35,011 nucleotides of DNA from Bacteriovoracaceae bacterium UBA4096 (lineage in GTDB: Bacteria; Bdellovibrionota; Bacteriovoracia; Bacteriovoracales; Bacteriovoracaceae): NCBI GenBank assembly GCA_002381945.1, contig DFXY01000027.1, positions 1 through 35,011 on the forward strand, read 5' to 3'. Both the position numbers and the translations under genes were made by a program. Below are positions 25,021 through 32,638 of the stretch, piece after piece. The notes under the pieces were generated by a model that saw nothing but the letters and a program-made list of their open reading frames with translations, had not been told where the DNA came from and made no database searches. Position 1 is the first letter of the stretch, and each line of letters begins with the position of its first letter.

Positions 25021-25054
25021 CCTTGTTTGAGGATCTTGAAATCCTCAAACAAGG
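25021..25054 (+). promoter_or_regulatory. Perfect 14-bp hairpin/operator before the MscL-like gene
   Basis: CCTTGTTTGAGGAT (25021-25034) pairs with ATCCTCAAACAAGG (25041-25054) around a 6-base loop. No T-run follows, so it is not a standard terminator. It ends six bases before the AAGGAG SD, so it could control translation of the channel gene, or be a dyad operator. Confidence 0.7.
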
Positions 25055-25071
25055 ATGACAAGGAGTCTTAC

Positions 25072-25371
25072 ATGATGCGCGAATTTATGATCTTTCTTAA
25101 ACAGTATGGAGTAATCGGTCTCGCTATTGCAGTTATTATTGGTGGGAAATTAAATCTGCTCGTTACAAGTCTGGTTAATGATCTTCTAACTCCTCTCATC
25201 TTTCAACCGGCCTTAAGAGCTGCTGGAGTAGAAAATATTTATCAGCTCTCTTATAACGGAATCATGTACGGCAAAGTATTTGGTGCTTTGTTGGATTTTT
25301 TAATCGTAGCTTTTGTTGTCTTCTTATTTGCCAAAAAAGTGATGAAAGAAGAACTCGTAGCTAAAAAATAA
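25072..25371 (+). CDS. MscL-family mechanosensitive channel, short form
   Basis: The 99-residue protein matches the large-conductance mechanosensitive channel family: an amphipathic N-terminal helix (REFMIFLKQYG), TM1 (VIGLAIAVIIGGKLNLLVTSLVND) with the small-residue-rich pore face, a periplasmic loop, TM2 (LLDFLIVAFVVFLFAKKV) and a short charged end. E. coli MscL has 136 residues; the C-terminal helical bundle is essentially absent here. Such channels release solutes on hypo-osmotic shock. ATG at 25072 (or 25075) with AAGGAG six bases upstream is preferred to a TTG at 25027 that would lie inside the hairpin. Confidence 0.82.
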   Translation: MMREFMIFLKQYGVIGLAIAVIIGGKLNLLVTSLVNDLLTPLIFQPALRAAGVENIYQLSYNGIMYGKVFGALLDFLIVAFVVFLFAKKVMKEELVAKK

Positions 25372-25380
25372 TTTTAGCTA
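25358..25380 (+). terminator. Weak AT-rich hairpin at end of MscL-like gene
   Basis: TAGCTAAAA (25358-25366) and TTTTAGCTA (25372-25380) form a perfect 9-bp stem with a 5-base loop, overlapping the stop codon. Only a short T-rich stretch follows, so termination would be weak. Confidence 0.4.
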
Positions 25381-25571
25381 TTTGTTAAAAACGAACTCAT
25401 CTTCTGTTTTATAGATCCTTCGTTTTGATCTTATACAAGTATCTGAAAATAGTTCATTACTTCGCTTAAAGCATATTCATTCTTTGTTTTTTGTAAATAT
25501 CTCAATCAATTTGTGACCAAAGTCCTCGTAGGCAATTTCTAATAATCTACAAAAAATACATATTAAGATTA

Positions 25572-25598
25572 TCATAATTTTTTCAAAACAGCCGAAAT
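25572..25598 (+). promoter_or_regulatory. Possible sigma28-like promoter of the che operon
   Basis: GCCGAAAT (25591-25598) resembles the FliA -10 box GCCGATAA, and TCATAATT lies 11 bases upstream where TAAAGTTT is expected (about half matching). This is plausible for a chemotaxis operon but weak. The rest of the 261-base gap 25372-25632 is AT-rich with no gene seen. Confidence 0.3.
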
Positions 25599-25632
25599 CT
25601 ATTGAATCGAATTAAACAGAGGATTTTTTAAA

Positions 25633-27384
25633 ATGAAAAAACTAAGTCTGAATGCCAAGATTTACTTTGTACTAAGTATCTTCATCGTAGCGTGTATCGT
25701 GATCTCCATTCTTGGATTGAGTAAGATGAGTGATATCAAAGCAGGCTTAAATCGAATTGTTTCAGGCAGTGTTGTCAGAGTGAAGCTTTCCAATAAATCG
25801 AAAAGTATTTTCCTGGATCAAGTTATAAGTGAGAAAAATATTATTTTGGAGGATACAATTGAAGGTGCAAAAAAACACTTCAAGCGCCTTGATGAAAACA
25901 ATGTGCTCCTCCATAAGACTTTAGATGAACTTTATGACTTAATCTATGCTGAAGGTGGCAGGAAGGACTTAAGGGATGCCAAATCTCAAGCGGTTTTATG
26001 GTGGGAAAATAATCAGAAAATCAGGGATCATCTTTTGAAAGGCGAGAAGAAAGAGGCCTATAGCTTAAGCATGGAATACGGAAGAGTTCTACGTTTCAAA
26101 GTAGAGGGATTTATTGACAGCATTCTCAATCGTAATAGTGGATTTATGGATGAAGAAGTAAAACAAGCAGAGGCTGATTATAATAGTGCCCGAAATTTAG
26201 TTATCATTGCCAGCTTAGCAGCAATCATTTTTGGTTTAGGGTTGGCCATTGTCATCTTAAGAGCGGTTGGAAATTCAATCAATCAGGTGATTGCTAATTT
26301 GTCTGATAATTCAAATCAGGTGACAGTCGCTGCTCAACAAATTGCATCCTCATCCGAAGAGCTTTCCCAGGCCGCAACAGAACAAGCATCTTCTTTGGAA
26401 GAGACAGCTTCATCTATTGAAGAGATGAATTCGATGATTCAAAAGAATGCAGAGAACGCCAAAAGGACTTCGGACTTATCTCACAGTAGCCATGAAAAGG
26501 CTGAGAAAGGGAAAATTGTAGTACAGGATATGATTAAGGCCATTGATGATATCAGTGTTAGCAATAACAACATCATGAATCAAATCGATGACAGTAATGA
26601 GAAGATTGCTGATATTGTTAAAGTCATTGCTGAAATTGGCAATAAAACCAAAGTTATTAATGATATTGTTTTCCAAACGAAACTTCTTTCATTTAATGCT
26701 TCTGTTGAGGCCGCAAGGGCCGGTGAACATGGTAAAGGGTTTGCTGTCGTTGCAGAGGAAGTGGGAAACTTAGCAGCAATGAGTGGAAATGCTGCTGAAG
26801 AAATTTCTGCCATGCTTAATGGTAGTATTCAAAAAGTCGAAGGCATAGTTAATGAAACTAAACAAAAAGTCGGCCAACTCATATTAGATGGTAAGTCTAA
26901 AGTTGAAATCGGCTCTAATATCGCTAAACAATGTGGTGTTGTTCTTAATGAGATTGTCGAGAATGTTTCGGATGTTACTCAGATGGCCAATGAAATATCC
27001 ACTGCATGTCAGGAACAGGCCATGGGAGTTCAAGAAATTACGAAGGCCATGAATCAGCTTGATCAAGTGACTCAAACGAATGCATCTACATCTGAAGAAG
27101 CAGCTAGTGCCGCAGAAGAACTTTCATCCCAATCAGAATCACTTCGTTCTACAGTTGGCGTTTTGGTGCAGGAAATTAAGGGTAGTAATGACGGCAGGAC
27201 TGATCTATCCAGTGAAACAAGGCCTGTCATCAAGCAGACGCATGCAAAAAAACCGAATAATATTATTTCGCTGAATACATCCAGAGCAACTATTCCTCGT
27301 TTACCAAAAAATAGCGATAGAAAAGTGAGCGGTTATGAAGCCACTGTCCCATCAGAGAATGATCCTCGTTTTGAAGAAGTTTAG
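25633..27384 (+). CDS. Methyl-accepting chemotaxis protein
   Basis: The 583-residue receptor has TM1 (about 11-30), a helical periplasmic sensor of about 155 residues (four-helix-bundle type), TM2 (about 189-210) and a long cytoplasmic coiled coil. The kinase-contact tip is intact: DIVFQTKLLSFNASVEAARAGE, with Glu359 and Arg362. Only about 20 residues separate TM2 from the signalling helix, so no full HAMP domain is evident. Several Glu/Gln-rich helix stretches (SSEELSQAATEQASSLEET, STSEEAASAAEELSSQSESL) are likely methylation sites. The C-terminal 60 residues are a flexible basic/polar tail without the NWETF pentapeptide. It is followed after five bases by cheR, so the two are cotranscribed. 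Confidence 0.93.
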   Translation: MKKLSLNAKIYFVLSIFIVACIVISILGLSKMSDIKAGLNRIVSGSVVRVKLSNKSKSIFLDQVISEKNIILEDTIEGAKKHFKRLDENNVLLHKTLDELYDLIYAEGGRKDLRDAKSQAVLWWENNQKIRDHLLKGEKKEAYSLSMEYGRVLRFKVEGFIDSILNRNSGFMDEEVKQAEADYNSARNLVIIASLAAIIFGLGLAIVILRAVGNSINQVIANLSDNSNQVTVAAQQIASSSEELSQAATEQASSLEETASSIEEMNSMIQKNAENAKRTSDLSHSSHEKAEKGKIVVQDMIKAIDDISVSNNNIMNQIDDSNEKIADIVKVIAEIGNKTKVINDIVFQTKLLSFNASVEAARAGEHGKGFAVVAEEVGNLAAMSGNAAEEISAMLNGSIQKVEGIVNETKQKVGQLILDGKSKVEIGSNIAKQCGVVLNEIVENVSDVTQMANEISTACQEQAMGVQEITKAMNQLDQVTQTNASTSEEAASAAEELSSQSESLRSTVGVLVQEIKGSNDGRTDLSSETRPVIKQTHAKKPNNIISLNTSRATIPRLPKNSDRKVSGYEATVPSENDPRFEEV

Positions 27385-27389
27385 AGATT

Positions 27390-28241
27390 ATGATGGCAAA
27401 TGAGGTACAACAGTTAACTTTTAGAATGACCCGGGAAGAGTTTGATTTTTTCCGGTCAAAGATATTTCTCCTTGCGGGGATTTCCTTGTCTGATGCAAAA
27501 CTTGATCTCTTGCAGGCAAGGCTCAGATCAAGGGTTCTGTCTTTAGGAATGAAGGACTTTAGAAGTTATCAGTTGTATCTTCAAAAATTGCCTGAAGTGC
27601 ACCAAGAGTGGGAGCATTTTATCAATTTGCTCACAACTAATAAAACTGATTGGTTTCGGGAGCCTGACCATTTCAGCTTTATCGTGAATGAGTTTCTTCC
27701 CAGGTGGTTAAAACTAGGAAAAAAACATCTAAAAGTCTGGTGCGCTGCCAGCTCTACTGGTGAAGAAGCTTATACTTTATCCCTAGTGCTGAACCTTGCT
27801 CTCAAAACGTCCGGCGTTTCCTTTTATATCCTTGCCACAGATATCGATACTAATGTCTTGGGCCTAGGAAGAAATGGAGTCTATCCTCAGGCTTGTCTTT
27901 CCCAAATTCCGGAGAAGTATCATTTTGGTTTTTGTCAGGGAACTAAAGAGTTGAGTACTTGGATGAAAGTTCGTAAAGAAGTTAAGGGCCCTGTAGAATT
28001 TAAGCATTTTAATTTATCTCAAACTCCTTATCAATGGCAGGAGAATTTCGATTTGGTCTTATGTCGAAATGTCATGATCTACTTTAATAAAGAAACCATC
28101 AGGAATGTGGTCGAAGCAATTTATGAATCTTCTTGTGATGATGCTGCCCTTATTATCGCTCATTCAGAATCTCTTCAGAATGTAAATGCTTCCTGGAAAT
28201 ACCTGGCACCATCGCTCTATCATAAAGGGCGACTGTTTTGA
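27390..28241 (+). CDS. cheR: Chemotaxis protein methyltransferase CheR
   Basis: The 283-residue protein methylates receptor glutamates using S-adenosylmethionine. The N-terminal helical domain (about 10-85) includes NLLTTNKTDWFREPDHF. The catalytic domain has the SAM site VWCAASSTGEEAYTLSLVL, LATDIDTNVLGLGRNGVYP and DLVLCRNVMIYFNKET. Length and motifs are normal. Two adjacent ATG codons (27390, 27393) are possible. It follows the receptor gene by five bases and overlaps the cheD-cheB fusion by four (TTGA). Confidence 0.95.
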   Translation: MMANEVQQLTFRMTREEFDFFRSKIFLLAGISLSDAKLDLLQARLRSRVLSLGMKDFRSYQLYLQKLPEVHQEWEHFINLLTTNKTDWFREPDHFSFIVNEFLPRWLKLGKKHLKVWCAASSTGEEAYTLSLVLNLALKTSGVSFYILATDIDTNVLGLGRNGVYPQACLSQIPEKYHFGFCQGTKELSTWMKVRKEVKGPVEFKHFNLSQTPYQWQENFDLVLCRNVMIYFNKETIRNVVEAIYESSCDDAALIIAHSESLQNVNASWKYLAPSLYHKGRLF

Positions 28242-29752
28242 ACTCACCGGAAGTTATAAATCTAGGGATAGGTGAAATCTTTTTAGCGCGCAATCCAAAA
28301 ATTATTGGAACGATTCTTGGTTCCTGTGTTTCTGTTTGCTTATTCTCAAAAAAACAAAAAATAGGGGGAATGATCCATTTTGCCCTTCCAGACCGGACTC
28401 ATGCAACCACCAGTACCAGAAATGATTTGAACTTTGGTGACAGCGCTATCCTCTTTTTGTATCAGGAACTTCATCGGATTTCACCAGGTCCAATTGATGA
28501 TCTGGCTGCTAAAATAGTAGGTGGGGCCAGTGTCATGAATGAATTGGTACATGCTTCTTCCATAGGTGATCTAAATGTTCATATTGCCCGTGATACACTG
28601 AAAGAATTGGGCGTTACCATCGTTGGCGAAGATGTGGGCGGAACCTCTGGCCGAAAAGTATATTTTTATACGGAAAGTGGCCGGCTCAGGGTTTCTAAGA
28701 TGGAAGCAACTTTTATTGGAACAAAAAAAAAGATTCGTGCATTGATTATCGATGACTCAAAGACTATCAGGGAATTACTGGCAAAGATTTTAAATTGCAA
28801 TGACATTGAAGTCGTAGGTGAGGCAGGAAATGCTCAGGAAGGCGAAAAACTTATCCTGGCCCTTTCTCCTGACGTGATCACTCTCGACATACATATGCCA
28901 GGACTTGATGGGGTCTCTTTTCTTAAACAATATCTGCCTCGATATCCAATTCCAACAATCATGATTTCCTCAATTAACATGGCCGAAAGTGATTTAGTCT
29001 TTAAAGCGCTTGAAGCCGGTGCTGTTGATTATCTTCAAAAGCCTAGCTTGTCTGAAATTACCACACAGTCAGAGATGATTAGAGAAAAAGTCATTACTGC
29101 CGCCTCAATTAAGGTTAAAGGTCATCATCAACTCGAGAAAAAAAATCAACGGAAAATTTCCTATTCAAGTGAACAGAAGATTGTTGCTATCGGTGCCTCG
29201 ACAGGTGGGACTGAAGCAATTAAAGCAGTCCTTATGGAGCTACCTTATAACATTCCACCCATCTTGATTGTCCAGCATATACCTCCCGTCTTTTCAACCG
29301 CATTTTCTAAAAGGCTCAATGAGCTTTGTCCCTTTGAAGTCAGAGAAGCAAGTGATGGGGATGAAGTGTTACAGGGGAGGGTGCTTATAGCGCCCGGAGG
29401 GAGACAGATGGAACTCATAATAGATGGCGATAAGAAAAAGGTCAGAGTTTTTGATGGCGAAAAAGTTAACCGTCATCGACCATCAGTAGATGTTTTGTTT
29501 AATTCTGTGGCCAAAAATGCTGGAGATCAGGCAATAGGGGTTATTTTGACCGGAATGGGAAACGATGGAGCAGCAGGGCTTTTGAGAATGAGAAATGCCG
29601 GTGCTGATACTATTGGACAAGATGAGGAGTCTTGCGTCGTTTATGGGATGCCTAAGGCCGCTTTTGATTTGAAAGCTGTGGAGCGAGTTGTATCTTTAGA
29701 AAATATAGCTGAAGAAATTATCTTCAGCTTGGAACAGTTCAAAAAACGATAA
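28238..29752 (+). CDS. cheB: CheD-CheB fusion: receptor deamidase plus methylesterase
   Basis: The 504-residue protein joins two adaptation enzymes. Residues 1-160 are CheD, a receptor glutamine deamidase, with Cys30 (LGSC), His47 (GGMIHF) and Thr25 as the likely triad. Residues 167-285 are a receiver domain with Asp217 in TLDIHMPGLDG and a conserved QKP. Residues 312-500 are the CheB methylesterase with Ser321 (GASTGG), His347 (QHIPP) and Asp443 (GMGNDGA). All catalytic residues are present. Translation starts at a TTG overlapping the cheR stop. The 3' end overlaps the convergent LysR gene by 14 bp. Confidence 0.95.
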   Translation: MNSPEVINLGIGEIFLARNPKIIGTILGSCVSVCLFSKKQKIGGMIHFALPDRTHATTSTRNDLNFGDSAILFLYQELHRISPGPIDDLAAKIVGGASVMNELVHASSIGDLNVHIARDTLKELGVTIVGEDVGGTSGRKVYFYTESGRLRVSKMEATFIGTKKKIRALIIDDSKTIRELLAKILNCNDIEVVGEAGNAQEGEKLILALSPDVITLDIHMPGLDGVSFLKQYLPRYPIPTIMISSINMAESDLVFKALEAGAVDYLQKPSLSEITTQSEMIREKVITAASIKVKGHHQLEKKNQRKISYSSEQKIVAIGASTGGTEAIKAVLMELPYNIPPILIVQHIPPVFSTAFSKRLNELCPFEVREASDGDEVLQGRVLIAPGGRQMELIIDGDKKKVRVFDGEKVNRHRPSVDVLFNSVAKNAGDQAIGVILTGMGNDGAAGLLRMRNAGADTIGQDEESCVVYGMPKAAFDLKAVERVVSLENIAEEIIFSLEQFKKR

Positions 29753-30611
29753 CATTATTCTCACTGCAAAGAAGATAGATGTCTTCAGTTACACCGTTTA
29801 ATCTTCCTATCTCGATTAAATTATTATTTTCAAGAAGATCTTCCACTGACGCTAATGAAGTCGCAATGAGTCCCATGCCTTCACTTGCAAAAAGTTTCTG
29901 CATACTAATGTCATTGGTCTCGCCCAGGACTTTAATTTTAATATTCATCTTTTCAAAGTAATTATCAATATCCTGACGGGATTTTGAAAGTTTAAGAGGC
30001 AACATCAAGGGGGCATCTTCTAATGAGCGTGGGAAACTTTTTTGTAAAGTTTGGAATTTTTTATGTCCACAAATAATGATTGGTGAACTTGAGATCTTTT
30101 TGAATGAAAAACCCGCCTTTTCGCTATTCTCAGGAACAAAATTAGTAATTAAAAGGTCTATTTCATGATCCTCAAAATCTTTAAATAGTTCGTCGGAGCG
30201 TCCTTTAATGATCTGTATATTCTTTTGGGATTTAAGCATGGCATTTTTACAAATATCCAGCCCTAAGCACTTCGGCACCCCATCCATTAGTCCTATTTTT
30301 AAATTATTTGTCATTTCCTGTTGCTTACAGGTGAGTTTGGTTGCCATCTCCGTACCTATTTTGAAGATTTCTGTGGCGTACTGATGGGCCAGTTTCCCGG
30401 CCTCGGTGAGTACCAGTTTCCTGGCCGAACGATCAAACAGGGAGACCTCCAGACTTTGTTCAAACTGCCTGATCTGAGAACTTAGAGTTGGTTGACCAAT
30501 CGACAGAATTTTTGAGGCACGGGCAAGATTTCCTTCATTCACTACTATATAAAAATAGTAAAGATGGTGGAAATTTATCCATAATACTTTGCCGTGAATA
30601 TTTACTTTCAT
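29739..30611 (-). CDS. LysR-family regulator, NhaR-like
   Basis: The 290-residue LysR-type regulator opens with INFHHLYYFYIVVNEGNLARASKIL, the pattern of the NhaR branch, then QPTLSSQIRQFEQSLEVSLF and LTEAGKLA in the DNA-binding domain. The effector domain runs to the end (LGETNDISMQKLFASEGMGLIA). NhaR responds to sodium in E. coli, but the ligand here is not predictable. Its ATG overlaps the TGA of the upstream response regulator (ATGA), so the two are translationally coupled. It runs convergent to the che operon, whose last 14 bp it shares. Confidence 0.9.
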   Translation of the reverse strand: MKVNIHGKVLWINFHHLYYFYIVVNEGNLARASKILSIGQPTLSSQIRQFEQSLEVSLFDRSARKLVLTEAGKLAHQYATEIFKIGTEMATKLTCKQQEMTNNLKIGLMDGVPKCLGLDICKNAMLKSQKNIQIIKGRSDELFKDFEDHEIDLLITNFVPENSEKAGFSFKKISSSPIIICGHKKFQTLQKSFPRSLEDAPLMLPLKLSKSRQDIDNYFEKMNIKIKVLGETNDISMQKLFASEGMGLIATSLASVEDLLENNNLIEIGRLNGVTEDIYLLCSENNVIVF

Positions 30612-30976
30612 AAAAATGATCTGTTCTTAATAATGATAAAAGTCATATCAATCAATTCTTTAATATTTGGCTTGGCAAGAAAGAGAGTATTTTCATATTC
30701 CGCAATCTGATTTTTGAGCGCTTCATTATCGTAAGCAGTATAGAAAATGAATGGGACATGATTTCCGAACATACGAGTTTTACTTATGACCTGTAGCCCA
30801 TCCATTACTGGCATAGAAAAATCACAGATAACACAATCAATATTTCTTTGGTTGAGAATTTCTAAACCTTGCACCCCATCGCCTGCGGTAAAGACTTGAA
30901 AGTCATCGCTAAATAAATTTTTGAGATTCTGGACGAGCTCCGGCTCATCATCAACGATCAATAAAGTTCCTTTCAT
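30608..30976 (-). CDS. Single-domain response regulator
   Basis: The 122-residue protein is a lone receiver domain. The acidic pair is Asp9-Asp10, the phosphoryl acceptor is Asp52 (CVICDFSMPVMDG), Thr80 is in FYTAYD and Lys102 is in LAKP. There is no output domain, so it acts by protein contact, as CheY or Spo0F do. It is coupled to an NhaR-like LysR regulator and lies next to the chemotaxis operon, but the neighbouring signal kinase is not in the window. ATG at 30976 has GGAG about five bases upstream. Confidence 0.92.
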   Translation of the reverse strand: MKGTLLIVDDEPELVQNLKNLFSDDFQVFTAGDGVQGLEILNQRNIDCVICDFSMPVMDGLQVISKTRMFGNHVPFIFYTAYDNEALKNQIAEYENTLFLAKPNIKELIDMTFIIIKNRSFL

Positions 30977-31075
30977 CCGCGCTCCGGTTTCAATAAATAA
31001 ATCTAAATGCTGGTAATATATAGCGGGGTATATTGAACCTTTATATGATCGTTGTCATGTAATTTTGTGATAGAT

Positions 31076-31103
31076 CCTGACCTAAGGGCATACTCAGGTC
31101 AGG
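31076..31103 (-). terminator. Possible hairpin downstream of dps
   Basis: CCTGACCT (31076-31083) and AGGTCAGG (31096-31103) form a perfect 8-bp stem with a 12-base loop, just past the dps stop codon. The T-run expected on the minus strand is absent, so it may protect the mRNA end or be a factor-dependent terminator. Confidence 0.4.
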
Positions 31104-31115
31104 TTTAAAAAGATA

Positions 31116-31646
31116 TTACTGACGGGCCTCTTTATTCTGGGCTTCCGGATTGATGACCTGATTCATTTTTGATTCCCCTGGAATCTGGCCAGTTAAAAAA
31201 CTTCTGAGCATCCAGGCCGCCTTGTCGTGGGCCCCAATCCTCTTGATCATAATATCTGAGCTGTAAAGATCTCCGGTCTCGTCTAAAAGATTGGCCGCTT
31301 CTGATGCTCTTTTAGATAACAGGTCATGACTGCTGATGAGTTCCCTCAGAGCAGTGTCATCACTGGCATGATTGTTTTTCATTTCGGAGAGATCGGCCGA
31401 ACCAATAATATTTTGAAGGGTAATAGGAGCTTCGTCTCCCAAAGCACGGATTCTTTCAGCGATCTCATCAATGGCCTCGGCCAGCTCCTGGTAATGCTCT
31501 TCAGTGAGTTTATGGACTGAGAAAAACTTCGCCCCTTTATAATTCCAGTGAACAGCGTAGGTCTTCATATAAAGGATGAAGGTATCGGCCAGGACCAGTT
31601 TTAGAAGATCATTTGCTTTTGTTGATTGATTTGATTTGGTTTCCAT
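31116..31646 (-). CDS. dps: Dps-family ferritin-like protein
   Basis: The 176-residue protein belongs to the Dps family of dodecameric iron-storing, DNA-protecting proteins. The inter-subunit ferroxidase ligands align with E. coli Dps by spacing: His33, His45 (12 apart), Asp60 (15 on) and Glu64 (4 on), in VHWNYKG ... VHKLTEEHYQELAEAIDEIAERI. There is no Lys-rich N-terminal DNA-binding tail beyond a few residues; the C-terminus has a 30-residue polar extension. It oxidises ferrous iron with peroxide. ATG at 31646 is preferred to GTG at 31652, which abuts its own SD (GGGG). Confidence 0.93.
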   Translation of the reverse strand: METKSNQSTKANDLLKLVLADTFILYMKTYAVHWNYKGAKFFSVHKLTEEHYQELAEAIDEIAERIRALGDEAPITLQNIIGSADLSEMKNNHASDDTALRELISSHDLLSKRASEAANLLDETGDLYSSDIMIKRIGAHDKAAWMLRSFLTGQIPGESKMNQVINPEAQNKEARQ

Positions 31647-31722
31647 ATGCACCCCATTCTTAAATTAAGGTCTTCATGAAAGCATTTATCGAGCGGACTT
31701 AATATATCCAGGGTGTCCACAC

Positions 31723-32502
31723 TCAAGAATGGAGGACCTCAAGCCTATTGAGATGGTCTTGATAATGTTGGATCAATGGGGCCCAGAGCTTTCTGGCCCG
31801 GATATTAGCGTTAGTAGTTAATTCTGCTTTTTGTATGGCGGGATTAAGTTTTTTGAAGAGGGCAGACATATTAAGTTGGTTATTGAGTTGATAAGGAAAA
31901 GTTTTTTCAATGACTTTTATAGTAGTCTCAAAAGACTTTCCTTCTTTTAGTAGTTTTTCTGCAGTCTGAACCATTTCCAGAGTTTCATTCTTACGAACAG
32001 TTAATTTTTCAATCTCTTTTTTTATTCTAACCTTTTGCTTTTCTATCAATACCTTGCTGTCCAAAAGATACTTTAATTCAATTCTTAAACTATGGGGGAG
32101 TTCCAGCATGTTTTGAGAAACCGAATTAAATAATAGATCGTGATAGAGCTCCAGAACATGAAACTGAAAAAAAATCATCTCCAAAGGGTCATCATCTCTT
32201 ACTTCTGCTATGGAAGAGATGAGTTCCAGCAGACCTGAATTTTTGCAATGATAAACAGGAATATCATTTTTTGATTTGCTTAAAAGTTGCCGGGCCACAA
32301 GTTGATCTAAGTATCTTTGAATTTGGGTATTTTGCATTTGATAGTTCTGGCCAAGATGGCATTCCATCCAGTTGGTAAAAAGTTCGGTATAGAATTTTAC
32401 ATCTTTTTGTCTGAATCCGTTTATTTGGTGGTTGATATGGGAAGCGCATACACTGGTGGCCAGAAAAACGCGAAATTGATGGGAAGCCGAAAGTTTTCTC
32501 AT
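31723..32502 (-). CDS. Unrecognised cytoplasmic protein, possible winged-helix regulator
   Basis: The 259-residue protein is not recognised. Residues 30-85 (FYTELFTNWMECHLGQNY, TQIQRYLDQLVARQLLSKS, IPVYHCKNSG) look like a winged helix, with helices followed by a basic wing. The rest is nearly all helical, including a coiled coil (about 150-190, KVRIKKEIEKLTVRKNETLEM). Its ATG has no SD. A palindrome TGTTACATTGTAACA sits two bases upstream of the ATG where the SD should be, and a related half-palindrome lies further up, which suggests autoregulation. This is inference. Confidence 0.7.
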   Translation of the reverse strand: MRKLSASHQFRVFLATSVCASHINHQINGFRQKDVKFYTELFTNWMECHLGQNYQMQNTQIQRYLDQLVARQLLSKSKNDIPVYHCKNSGLLELISSIAEVRDDDPLEMIFFQFHVLELYHDLLFNSVSQNMLELPHSLRIELKYLLDSKVLIEKQKVRIKKEIEKLTVRKNETLEMVQTAEKLLKEGKSFETTIKVIEKTFPYQLNNQLNMSALFKKLNPAIQKAELTTNANIRARKLWAPLIQHYQDHLNRLEVLHS

Positions 32503-32503
32503 G

Positions 32504-32518
32504 TGTTACATTGTAACA
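32504..32518. promoter_or_regulatory. Palindromic operator at the start of the unrecognised regulator
   Basis: TGTTACA-T-TGTAACA is a perfect 7-bp dyad with a one-base centre, starting two bases from the ATG of the minus-strand gene. A protein bound here would block both start of translation and transcription from the AT-rich -10-like sequence next to it. Confidence 0.6.
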
Positions 32519-32547
32519 TAATATACGTTATAATTCATTTTGTTATT

Positions 32548-32563
32548 CTAGATACTTATCTAG
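32548..32563. promoter_or_regulatory. Second palindrome in the divergent region
   Basis: CTAGATA-CT-TATCTAG is a perfect 7-bp dyad with a two-base centre, unrelated in sequence to the GTTACA sites on either side. Confidence 0.5.
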
Positions 32564-32564
32564 T

Positions 32565-32579
32565 TTTGTAACAATGTAA
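32565..32579. promoter_or_regulatory. Second GTTACA-type site
   Basis: Read on the minus strand, this is GTTACATTGTTAC, differing from the core of the palindrome at 32504-32518 (GTTACATTGTAAC) by one base. The two sites could bind the same regulator and flank the promoter region. Confidence 0.5.
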
Positions 32580-32638
32580 CTTGTCTTGTCCTTCCCGAAG
32601 GTCCGAAAGTGAGAAAATAGCCTTATCGGGAGGTTCAT

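Noticed and set aside
25542..25572. ATAATCT/AGATTAT inverted repeat before the chemoreceptor gene
   Set aside because: Only seven AT-rich pairs with a long loop; likely chance.
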